Source of the DNA: an uncultured Lachnospiraceae bacterium
GTDB taxonomy: Bacteria > Bacillota > Clostridia > Lachnospirales > Lachnospiraceae
NCBI GenBank assembly: GCA_902784165.1
Contig: CACZTL010000067.1
Coordinates: 1-46,870 of the forward strand
Reading direction: 5' to 3'
Length of the DNA: 46,870 nucleotides
Part shown: piece after piece, positions 16,198 to 23,956 of the stretch
Layout of the letters: each line of letters begins with the position of its first letter
Numbering within the stretch: position 1 is the stretch's first letter
Program-made: the position numbers and the translations under genes
The notes under the pieces: generated by a model
What the model was told of the DNA's origin: nothing
Seen by the model: only the letters and a program-made list of their open reading frames with translations
Databases searched by the model: none

Positions 16198-16632
16198 TTA
16201 ACATTCTACATCCCAACCGTCAAGCTCCCTCTGAAATCTTGCCGCAAGCGTATCCGCTTGATCCTCCACATCGTATTCCTTCTCCCATTCGACAAGATGA
16301 CGCTCTAAAACCTTTTCTAAGACAAATTTATCCTGAAAATTATCTTGATTAAGATCAAAACAAAACACCGTATGCGGGATGAGGCTTTCCGGATCGTCTT
16401 TAGAAAGCTTTTCAATATCCAGTCCCTATAGTTCCTTCTTCCCCTCCCAGTACGCCCTCATAACAGATAGCAGAAGGCTCTTTCCAAATCTGCGCGGACA
16501 GCTTAAGAAATATGAGGCTCCGCTTTTGATGAGTCTGTAAATGTATTCCGTCTTATCAACATATACAAAGCCCTCTTCCCTGATTTTCTCAAAGCTCTGT
16601 ATCCCTATAGGGAGTTTGCGCATATCTTGCAT
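16198..16632 (-). pseudogene. truncated AAA-ATPase-like gene (PF09820 type) with an in-frame TAG
   Basis: The N-terminus is that of the AAA-ATPase-like/PD-(D/E)XK proteins: [29 protein letters not shown] and the P-loop-like [24 protein letters not shown] at 16426-16428 follows KKEL, and the same frame continues GLDIEKLSKDDPESLIPHTV, FDLNQDNF, as the family does, to a stop at 16198. Even read through, it is about 145 residues against roughly 500 for the family, so the C-terminal nuclease part is lost as well. Confidence 0.75.
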
Positions 16633-16667
16633 CTTAATGCCCTCCGTATTAAAGACAAAAAGTGTTT

Positions 16668-16736
16668 TGTGATGATAACATAATTCGAATATAAAACACC
16701 AAGTATATTTAACGATACGATAAATATACTTGGTGT
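16668..16736 (-). terminator. terminator with conserved 17-base tail, copy 2
   Basis: ACACCAAGTATATTTA (16696-16711) pairs perfectly with TAAATATACTTGGTGT (16721-16736) around a 9-base loop. On the minus strand the stem is followed by TTTTAT and then the complement of TGTGATGATAACATAAT (16668-16684). It is 68 bases after the stop of the wall-repeat gene at 16804. Confidence 0.65.
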
Positions 16737-16803
16737 CGTCTTACAATACTTGAAAAGCTTTTACAAATCTGTTTTAGTCAGATATACGCCCACATTACCA
16801 TAA

Positions 16804-17787
16804 TTACACGGCTCTGCCTTTCCTTACAGTATAGGTTCTACCCTCATATATGACCTTTCCATTGAATTTCGGGTCGTACTTTCCCTTTGTCACATATACC
16901 AAATCCCCTGTTCTGAGGCTTCTTGCCAAACCTGTATATTTGCTTGTGAATCTTCCGTCAGTAATGTAAACACTGTTTCCCGTGGTGCTCAGCGTTACGC
17001 CTGTGGCTTCTCTGGCCTCCTTTGAAAATCTGCCCTTTATTACATACACCCAGTTACCTGTTGTACTCTGTGCAACGCCTGTGTAAGAGTTGTCTAAGCG
17101 TCCTTTTCTCACAAACACCCAGTTGCCTGTTGTGCTTTGAGCTACGCCCGTAAAGGAGGTATCAAATATTCCCTTGCTGACAAATACCCAATTACCGTTA
17201 GTAGTTTGAACTACTCCGGTATGAGCATAGTCGGGGTCACCTGCGGCATTAAAATATGTCCACCTGCCTTTATGAAAAAACACTCCCTCGTGTTTGATAT
17301 TAATCTTCACATTTAGGTACTCATCAGTAGTATAACCACCGTAAAAAGTTGGTCTAACCCTTAAAGCATATTTTTTATTGGGCTTAAATATACTAAAAGT
17401 AGTTATCCAAGTGTCTTTTAACCTCACCAATTCAGCTATCTTTCTATCACTTAAACTGCCATCTGCCTTTATTTCAAAGCATTCAATTAATAAAGTATTA
17501 GCAGTCCTATCATCGGTAGAAGCATAAAAATTTACATCAAATGTGTATGGATACAGTGAGGAATCGGTTTCGAAGTAATAATACGATCCGTCTTTTTCTG
17601 TACTAAGATTTTTGTTATACTCTTTGTTCAGATTAAGCAATGTTGGATTATTTTCATCAGTACTTTGCACCACCCCTACTTCTGCCCGCGCTTCTGTCAC
17701 GGGTACTGCTGCCGCACCTGCAGCCACTCCTGTGGCACAGAGCGCTCCGGCAAGTAAGCCTATAGCTGTTCTTTTAATATACTTCAT
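16804..17787 (-). CDS. secreted protein with five wall-binding-like repeats
   Basis: 327 residues with a signal peptide (about 1-35, ending in an Ala-rich VTEARAEV region) and an ATG after AAGGAGGATG. A beta-rich, PPC-like region (about 45-170) is followed by five repeats of 24-27 residues with the pattern TGVAQSTTGNWVYVxKGRxD. Such repeats are common in Lachnospiraceae exoproteins (YTGLA...WWYVENGKVDFN) and are thought to bind the cell surface. No sorting signal is present. It follows the FHA/kinase operon but is separated by 253 bases. Confidence 0.75.
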   Translation of the reverse strand: MKYIKRTAIGLLAGALCATGVAAGAAAVPVTEARAEVGVVQSTDENNPTLLNLNKEYNKNLSTEKDGSYYYFETDSSLYPYTFDVNFYASTDDRTANTLLIECFEIKADGSLSDRKIAELVRLKDTWITTFSIFKPNKKYALRVRPTFYGGYTTDEYLNVKINIKHEGVFFHKGRWTYFNAAGDPDYAHTGVVQTTNGNWVFVSKGIFDTSFTGVAQSTTGNWVFVRKGRLDNSYTGVAQSTTGNWVYVIKGRFSKEAREATGVTLSTTGNSVYITDGRFTSKYTGLARSLRTGDLVYVTKGKYDPKFNGKVIYEGRTYTVRKGRAV

Positions 17788-18040
17788 TTTTACATCCTCC
17801 TTTTAAACATCTGTCTGATTTCTCTCTCATTAAATTGAAATTATTATTTTAGTTATGATTAACAATCTTTATCAAATACTGCACAATATTATCCCTTATA
17901 AATCAATTATTTTTTTTTTAAAATAATATGCAGCATGGTTTAGCCTGTGGCATTCAGTGCTTGTCATATGAAAAAAGTTTATTATATTCTTCTGCCAATG
18001 TCAATTATCTTATCAACAAAGCCTTTTATTTCGAACAATG

Positions 18041-19528
18041 TTATGAAGCATTAGTTTTCCTAAAGTGCATGACCACTTCTGAAAGCTTTATCTCATCATT
18101 ATCCTGCACCTCTTTTTCCTCACCGGCAAAAAGTCTTTCGCCGTTTATAAAGGTTCCGTTTGAGGAATTTTCATCCTTTACATATATTTTTTCAGTTTCA
18201 GGATCTACATGTATGGTTGCATGAAGTCGTCCTACTGTATTATCATTTGATACCTTCAAGTCTACGCTGCCTTTTTCTCTTCCCAATGTAAAGCTGTTTT
18301 TCCTGATGTCAGTCTTTTCTCCGGTTTCAGATAACTCAGCAATAAAAAACCCGCCTATATCAGTATCCTGACTTTCTGCGGTCCTCGGAGCACTTCCGGA
18401 AATCTCCACCTTAAACTCCTCGTCTGCAAGCTTAAGTACATCCCCGTTTTCCAACTTCCCTATCAGAGACCCTTCACCATTAGCTTCAATCATTTTTCCA
18501 TTAATGTATGTATGATTTGAAGAGTTCATATCCTCGGCGAAACATCCATCATCAGAAATCAAGATTTTTGCGTGAACATTGCTTACGCTGGGACTATTTA
18601 TGCGATGATCTGTTATTTCTTTTGAGCGACCTAAAACGAATCCATCTTTATCTATCTCTATCCGATCGGTTCCGCTTATTCCGTTAAGTATAACAGCAGG
18701 AGTGCCTGTATCAAGCAAAAACGTTTTCTCATCATCCTTAGGCAACTTCTTTTTCTTCATTATATACTCAAGCTCTACATCAGGTTGCAGCAACATAGTT
18801 ACCGTTGACTCTTCAGCTTCATCCGGTTTCTTTACATCTTCTGCCTCTTCACCTGAAGAACCGGCTGACCCTGACTGCTTTTCATTTTCATCTATCAAAC
18901 CGGCTGCCGCCGCGCCAGTTCCTGAGACACCGGAAGTAACTTCTGCCGCATTCCCTTCAGCCGAACTACTCGTTGTACGGTTTTCGTGACCGATATGATA
19001 TTTTTCATATGTCTGATAAAATCTATATGCTATAAAAATCTTTATTATCAACAGACCGAGAGCTGTAACTATTATTCCTACATATCCGAAAAAAGGTATA
19101 AAGGCCAGAAAAAATGATAATATACAGCCAACAATCATAGCGATTTTATAAATCCTATAAATCCTCATAAGCTTTTCGGAAAGCTGCTTATCGTTATTTT
19201 CTACCGCTATTTCATTACAACCGAATATCATATATTTATCGGCTTTATACTCAAACAGCACCATAAGTGCGTACATAATAGCCGGTATCAGCGACAAAAA
19301 CGGTATGATCATCATCCATATCAAAGCAGCGTAGATTATAGCGAAGATAATTGCGCCGATATAATAATTTCTTGAACTTCTGAAGGATTCCTTAATATGC
19401 GCCAACTTGAAAAATCCGATGATAATTAGTATAAATCCCACTATTGATATTATCGGAAAAACGCTCATTATCAATCCTATCAGGAAATATTTCAAGCCCT
19501 TCAGATCGTATCTTTTTACAGTATCCAT
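18041..19528 (-). CDS. polytopic membrane protein with two C-terminal FHA domains
   Basis: 495 residues from the ATG at 19528, after AAAAGG; a GTG at 19567 has no ribosome site. Four or five membrane helices lie between residues 10 and 170. A Ser/Ala/Glu-rich linker follows with two threonine motifs, STVTMLL and EKTFLLD (Thr269). FHA1 (about 291-376) has VLGRSKE, SVSNVHAKI and NHTYINGK. FHA2 (about 407-490) has TLGREKG, RLHATI and NSSNGTFINGE. FHA domains bind phosphothreonine, so this is the likely reader for the kinase encoded just upstream. EKTFLLD matches the EKTVLL motifs of the kinase N-terminus, which suggests intramolecular or kinase-reader docking (inference). Confidence 0.85.
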   Translation of the reverse strand: MDTVKRYDLKGLKYFLIGLIMSVFPIISIVGFILIIIGFFKLAHIKESFRSSRNYYIGAIIFAIIYAALIWMMIIPFLSLIPAIMYALMVLFEYKADKYMIFGCNEIAVENNDKQLSEKLMRIYRIYKIAMIVGCILSFFLAFIPFFGYVGIIVTALGLLIIKIFIAYRFYQTYEKYHIGHENRTTSSSAEGNAAEVTSGVSGTGAAAAGLIDENEKQSGSAGSSGEEAEDVKKPDEAEESTVTMLLQPDVELEYIMKKKKLPKDDEKTFLLDTGTPAVILNGISGTDRIEIDKDGFVLGRSKEITDHRINSPSVSNVHAKILISDDGCFAEDMNSSNHTYINGKMIEANGEGSLIGKLENGDVLKLADEEFKVEISGSAPRTAESQDTDIGGFFIAELSETGEKTDIRKNSFTLGREKGSVDLKVSNDNTVGRLHATIHVDPETEKIYVKDENSSNGTFINGERLFAGEEKEVQDNDEIKLSEVVMHFRKTNAS

Positions 19529-19577
19529 CCTTTTCACATCCTTTTCAATTTTTCTTTCTCTCCCCACACTTTAACCT

Positions 19578-19609
19578 TAACAAATCCGCTGTTTTTAAAA
19601 ACTGAACAG
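19578..19609. repeat. 32-bp dispersed repeat, copy 2
   Basis: TAACA, four bases, CGCTGTTTTTAAAAACTG, then AACAG. It lies in the 104-base gap between the kinase and FHA genes of one operon. Confidence 0.6.
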
Positions 19610-19632
19610 CTAATTTGGGGTCGCTAAATATT

Positions 19633-21954
19633 TTAATTAACAGTTAATGTGTAATCTCCCACCCCATTTTTTTGTATCACCTGCACAAAATAATGGGTTC
19701 CGGCACTTATATTGTTCATTGTGACAGCCTCCCCTTTGGAGCAGCCGGCTGCCGATGCCATGGTATTACCTTTATCATCCTTTATGAATATATCAGCAGA
19801 CATATCAGCATCCATTTCTGATAATGTAAATGTAACACTGCCTGTTGATGAAGCATTAAAGGAATATATGTTTCTTTGATCCGAATATTGAAAGTTATCT
19901 AAAATATTTGAATTGTTTGATATGTTTACGGTTTCCTTTTGCTGACCTATATTCAGGCTATATCCGGAAAAACCGTTTTTTTGCCTTACCTGTACCTCAT
20001 ATATTTCACCTGCTTTTACATTATCAAGTGTTAGACCTTCGCCATTCCCACAACCGATCTTTTCCGATATTTTATCTCCCGGATCGTTAAAGATAAGCAT
20101 ATCAGTCTCTGTATCGCTTTCTAAACCGGATAGCTCAAATCGGTATCGTCCGTCCAAAGGAACCTCAAAGTTATAGAGGTTTCTCTGATCAGTATATTCA
20201 ACACTTTCATCTATACGGGTAAGCTCAGTAACATCCTTAGTCGGCTTCTGCTCCCATACCGCAAGCCTGAAGCTTCCTGTACCGGAATTCTGTTTAACCT
20301 GTATTGTGTAGGTGTTTTTCGGATCAAGATACTTTACCGTTACCCCCTGTCCGTTCTTGCATCCCTTTTCCTCCCCTACCACCTCGCCCTTGGAATCATA
20401 AAAACTGACATCTACACTCATAGCTTCAGGCATATTCGTCACCTCTACCCGATATCGTCCCTCACGAGGAATACTGTAATTGAAGGATTCTGACTGACCG
20501 CTCCTGTCAATTCGACAATCTATATATTTCATTTGCGCCGGTTCTGCTGACTTAATGCGTTCAGAAACGGGATCAATTATTATATCTGTATTATCTGCAG
20601 CAGTTTCTGATACAGCATCCTTATCATCTGCATCCTGAGCCGAAACTGCAGAGTTATCAGCTATGTGACTGCCTACTTCACTTACTTTGTTCTGATTAAG
20701 CAAAAATACGAGCAAAAATGTAACTATACCTGCCAAGACAGCCGCAGATATTATTATCAAAGGAATCTTGTTTTTCTTTTTGACGGATATGTCAGGTTTT
20801 GTCCCATTCTCTTTTTTTTCAAAACTTTTTTTGTAATAGAAAACATCTATAAGCTCATCCATACTCTGAAAACGATCTTCCGCTTTTATCGAAAGCCCCT
20901 TCATTAAAGCATCTTCTGTTTCTCTGTCAATTTTTACACCTAACTCCGAAGGTCGTTTAAGTACTTCCCCTCCAAGTCTGTCCATTGATTCGGTAGGGGT
21001 AACGCCGGTGATGATCCTATAGAATGCGGCACAAAAAGAATACAAATCCGTATACCTTCCTGTTTTTGCAGATGACTGATACTGTTCGATAGGTGCATAT
21101 CCTTTTTTTATCTGGAGAGTCGTGTTTTGGTATTCACCGTCAGATTCCCTGGAAGATCCCAGATCTATAAGAATCACTTTACCTTCCTTTGTCACCATGA
21201 TATTGTCGGGTGATATATCTCTGTGGATGACACTGTTTTTGTGAAGATCCGATAAAGCATGAGCCACCGGATACAGCAGCTTTAATGCTTCTGCCGTATC
21301 TATTTTTCCACCGTTATCCTTTGCATACTGCTTTAAGTTTCTGCCGTCCACATAATCCATAACTATGTAGGCAGTTCCGTTTTCACAAAAAGTGTTTTGG
21401 ACACGTACTATACCTTCTACATCCTTGATCCTTGCAAGTATCCTGGCCTCATCATTGAAACGGTTCCGGAATTTTTCATACAGCTCTTTACTGTTGTCGT
21501 AAGGTACAACTGTATTTCCGCCTGCGCCGCTTGTATCACGAAATACTAAGCTTGTAGGATAATACTCCTTTATTGCAACCCTCACATCAAGAGTTTCATC
21601 AAATCCTATGTATGTAATTCCGAATCCGCCTTCACCCAAAACCTTTCCAACCGTGTACCTTCCATCCAGAACACTTCCCGGAGGCAAATGGTTAAACTGC
21701 GGACTATAACCTGATATGTCAAATCCGCACACAGGACATGTATATTTTCCTGAAGGCAAAACATTCATACATGATATACACCGAACGTGATCATTCCGTA
21801 CTGCCCTCATGTTTTGATCATCATCCGGTTTACTGTCTGCCGTATCCTCAGTTAAGCCGACAGCTTCTTCTTCAGACAGAAGAACAGTCTTTTCTTCTTC
21901 ATCTAACAGTACGGTTTTTTCTTCATTTTCATTTTTATTATTATTTTTTTGCAT
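19633..21954 (-). CDS. membrane Ser/Thr protein kinase with zinc ribbon and three PPC-like exodomains
   Basis: 773 residues. The N-terminus carries two copies of EKTVLL (Thr14, Thr23) in an acidic stretch. A zinc ribbon follows (Cys59, Cys62, Cys73, Cys76), then a Hanks-type kinase: GEGGFG (107-112), Lys129 in VAIKEY, HRDISPDN (244-251) and DLGSSR in place of DFG (264-269). One membrane helix lies at about 397-419. The outside part has three beta-sandwich repeats of about 95 residues, each with a conserved G-C-x-x-G-x-x-x-T element (GCKNGQGVT, GCGNGEGLT, GCSKGEAVT), like bacterial pre-peptidase C-terminal domains. Phosphatase and FHA genes flank it, so it is the writer of a phosphothreonine circuit. 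The exodomain probably senses an extracellular ligand. Confidence 0.9.
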   Translation of the reverse strand: MQKNNNKNENEEKTVLLDEEEKTVLLSEEEAVGLTEDTADSKPDDDQNMRAVRNDHVRCISCMNVLPSGKYTCPVCGFDISGYSPQFNHLPPGSVLDGRYTVGKVLGEGGFGITYIGFDETLDVRVAIKEYYPTSLVFRDTSGAGGNTVVPYDNSKELYEKFRNRFNDEARILARIKDVEGIVRVQNTFCENGTAYIVMDYVDGRNLKQYAKDNGGKIDTAEALKLLYPVAHALSDLHKNSVIHRDISPDNIMVTKEGKVILIDLGSSRESDGEYQNTTLQIKKGYAPIEQYQSSAKTGRYTDLYSFCAAFYRIITGVTPTESMDRLGGEVLKRPSELGVKIDRETEDALMKGLSIKAEDRFQSMDELIDVFYYKKSFEKKENGTKPDISVKKKNKIPLIIISAAVLAGIVTFLLVFLLNQNKVSEVGSHIADNSAVSAQDADDKDAVSETAADNTDIIIDPVSERIKSAEPAQMKYIDCRIDRSGQSESFNYSIPREGRYRVEVTNMPEAMSVDVSFYDSKGEVVGEEKGCKNGQGVTVKYLDPKNTYTIQVKQNSGTGSFRLAVWEQKPTKDVTELTRIDESVEYTDQRNLYNFEVPLDGRYRFELSGLESDTETDMLIFNDPGDKISEKIGCGNGEGLTLDNVKAGEIYEVQVRQKNGFSGYSLNIGQQKETVNISNNSNILDNFQYSDQRNIYSFNASSTGSVTFTLSEMDADMSADIFIKDDKGNTMASAAGCSKGEAVTMNNISAGTHYFVQVIQKNGVGDYTLTVN

Positions 21955-21999
21955 TTTTCAACTTCCATATATTTAAAAATTTTAGATTATATGATTTTT

Positions 22000-22740
22000 T
22001 CATCTTATGCACACACCTATTGCCGAATAGTTATCTGCTTTTTTACCGATACCGGCATCCTTAACACTTGTTTCCATAGCTGTTATCCTGTCACGGACAT
22101 TCATAAAACTTCCAAGCGATTCCTCCATTTCCGCTTCTGTGATATGCTCCCAGAACCCGTCGGAACAAAGCACAAATGCATCTCCCGGGCTTATTTCGTA
22201 AACCTCCGACACATCAGCCACCGGCTTTTTATCTATCCGTCCCAAAGCCCTAAGAAGCTTCCCCCTGTCAGGATGTTTTCTTGTTTCTTCTTCCTTTATC
22301 ATCCCTGAATTAAAAAGAGCCTGTACGACACTATGATCCTGAGTTTTCAAAAACACTTTATTTTTTTTGAAATAGTACAGACGTGAATCGCCTATATGAC
22401 ACCACTGAGCCTCATTTTCAGATATAAGTAATATAACTACGGTAGTGTATGAATCCCTTATATCGCTTTTTTTCTTATATTCAATGAGCACTTCATGACA
22501 TACGTCTATGCACTTTCGCAGGAATACTTCCTTGCTCATTCCCGATAAAGATTTTTCATAATTTATAAAAATCTCTTTTATCACTTCGTGTACGATATAA
22601 GAGGCCAGTTGACTATCAGAATAAGCACCGAGACCGTCTGCTACGGAGAACAGATAAGCGTCCCCATTGTTTAAACAAAGCACACTGTCCTGGTTCTGAT
22701 CCCTACCCCCCTTTGAACAAATATCGTAAAATTCAATCAT
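22000..22740 (-). CDS. PP2C-family protein serine/threonine phosphatase
   Basis: 246 residues, soluble. The metal-binding motifs of PP2C are all present: GGRDQNQDS near the start, FSVADGLGAYSDS, GDSRLYYF, LCSDGFWEHI and DNYSAIGV at the end. It should reverse the modification made by the kinase encoded 46 bases downstream. The start follows GAGAGATG. It is the first gene of the phosphatase-kinase-FHA unit. Confidence 0.9.
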   Translation of the reverse strand: MIEFYDICSKGGRDQNQDSVLCLNNGDAYLFSVADGLGAYSDSQLASYIVHEVIKEIFINYEKSLSGMSKEVFLRKCIDVCHEVLIEYKKKSDIRDSYTTVVILLISENEAQWCHIGDSRLYYFKKNKVFLKTQDHSVVQALFNSGMIKEEETRKHPDRGKLLRALGRIDKKPVADVSEVYEISPGDAFVLCSDGFWEHITEAEMEESLGSFMNVRDRITAMETSVKDAGIGKKADNYSAIGVCIR

Positions 22741-22769
22741 AAAGCATCTCTCAATATATTACGTTAAAC

Positions 22770-22820
22770 CTATTGCAACCCTATATTCTCTGCCGTAAAA
22801 CCTTTTATTTCTTTCTTCAA
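22770..22820 (-). CDS. possible 16-residue leader peptide before the PP2C gene
   Basis: A TTG start preceded closely by GGAAGGAGG opens a 16-codon frame, MKKEIKGFTAENIGLQ, ending in TAG 30 bases before the PP2C ATG. The ribosome site is stronger than that of the PP2C gene itself. Spacing is a little short and the frame is tiny, so it may be chance. Confidence 0.25.
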   Translation of the reverse strand: MKKEIKGFTAENIGLQ

Positions 22821-22981
22821 ATCGCCTCCTTCCCTCATCTAACAAGTATAGTAATCTATCGCAACTCAGATTCTTAACACACTTAATATATTCTCCACTT
22901 AAATTTACATATTAAATTATCAAGAATCCTTAAAGTCTTTATAACACTAAATAATGAAATTATAAACAACCATTATTATAT

Positions 22982-22998
22982 TTCGAATAATCTACGAA
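22982..22998. promoter_or_regulatory. 17-bp inverted repeat, copy 3
   Basis: TTCGAATAATCTACGAA, a perfect match to TTCGWATAATCTRCGAA. It is 242 bases upstream of the PP2C start, farther than copies 1 and 2 from their genes. Confidence 0.5.
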
Positions 22999-23085
22999 TA
23001 TTAACTTAAGCACTTCTTTATACTGATTTATAAGCCCTTCATTGCATCATTAAAAGATCCCCTTTCCACCTAACTTTCATAAAAA

Positions 23086-23415
23086 TTATTTTTTATACAT
23101 TGTTGCCGTACCGGTATCTCCCTTAAATACAATCGCATCACCTGATATCGTCCCCTCTATCTCCATTTTTTCACCATCCTGCTCCAGATACATAGTAATC
23201 TTATTACCGTTTACTTTATACTTGGCAGATCCTGAGTACATTCCTGTGCCTGAAATCTCACCGTTTTCCTCAAAAACAACTGTATGTCCATCATCTGTCT
23301 CCCATGCGCCCGCAACAGATGCATTACTTCCTCCGCAGGCAGCAAAGGTAAGAGCTGCTGCCGAAAGAGTTCCTACCGCGATTAATTTTTTAAAAAAAAT
23401 TTTTTTATTCATCAT
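23086..23415 (-). CDS. small lipoprotein, DUF5640-like beta-barrel type
   Basis: 109 residues with a lipoprotein signal (LTFAACGG; Cys27) and a short beta-rich domain: GAWETDDGHTVVFEENGEIS, YKVNGNKITMYLEQDG, MEIEGTISGDAIVF. This pattern is typical of small clostridial lipoproteins of unknown function. A good AAAAGGAG site precedes the paired ATG codons. It is divergent from the XRE gene at 23550. Confidence 0.75.
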   Translation of the reverse strand: MMNKKIFFKKLIAVGTLSAAALTFAACGGSNASVAGAWETDDGHTVVFEENGEISGTGMYSGSAKYKVNGNKITMYLEQDGEKMEIEGTISGDAIVFKGDTGTATMYKK

Positions 23416-23549
23416 TTTTGTTCTCCTTTTTCCTTATTTAATTAACTGATTCTATTGCAACACTTGTTAAATGTCATTTTATCCCTTGTTTATCCTATAA
23501 TAAGCGTATATAGTTATACATAGATTATCCAAAATAAATGAGGCACAAG

Positions 23550-23861
23550 ATGTTTATTAACAAAGCACCCGACGGAAAAAACAATATATGCGGCGCCAAA
23601 GTCAGCCGCTTAAGAAAAGCTCTTGGCATATCCCAGCGCGAGCTTGCCGACCGACTTCAGATAGCAGGATTTGATATCGAAAAAAACGGAGTTCAGCGTA
23701 TTGAATCCGGTCAGCGGTTCGTTACTGATATAGAGCTTAAGTTTTTGTCAAATGTCCTTGCTGCGGATGTTGAGTATCTTCTTGAACATGATGATTTAGG
23801 TCCTTCCCCGGACAAAGAGCCCGAGACAGAGCAAGAGCAAGACTACTCACCTGATTTGTAG
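23550..23861 (+). CDS. XRE-family helix-turn-helix regulator, paralogue 1
   Basis: 103 residues from the ATG at 23550 (MFINKAP), chosen because its paralogue at 30872 starts the same way; 23538 is possible. The HTH reads LRKALGISQRELADRLQ...IEKNGVQRIESGQRFVTDIEL. The C-terminal tail is acidic. It is about 65 percent identical by eye to the second copy. It converges on the coupling-ATPase gene, with the large palindrome between them, and ends in TAG. Confidence 0.85.
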   Translation: MFINKAPDGKNNICGAKVSRLRKALGISQRELADRLQIAGFDIEKNGVQRIESGQRFVTDIELKFLSNVLAADVEYLLEHDDLGPSPDKEPETEQEQDYSPDL

Positions 23862-23880
23862 ACTCGTTTCTGCTTTACGG

Positions 23881-23956
23881 TGAAGTGTGTCAGTCGGGGA
23901 CAGTCCCTTTGTGTCAGGATTGACATAAAGGGACTGTCCCCGACTGACACACTTCA
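23881..23956. repeat. 76-bp REP-like palindrome overlapping the coupling-ATPase stop codon
   Basis: Two 36-base arms, beginning TGAAGTGTGTCAGTCGGGGA, match with one mismatch around the loop GGAT. The last three bases of the palindrome are the TGA stop of the minus-strand ATPase gene. It probably terminates transcription from both convergent genes. Confidence 0.85.

Larger units (their letters stand above)
22741..23085. other. 345-base AT-rich intergenic region upstream of the PP2C gene
   Basis: It holds a possible leader ORF (22770-22820), a -10-like TATACT (22845-22850, minus strand) and the third 17-bp inverted repeat (22982-22998). I see nothing else in it. Confidence 0.5.
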
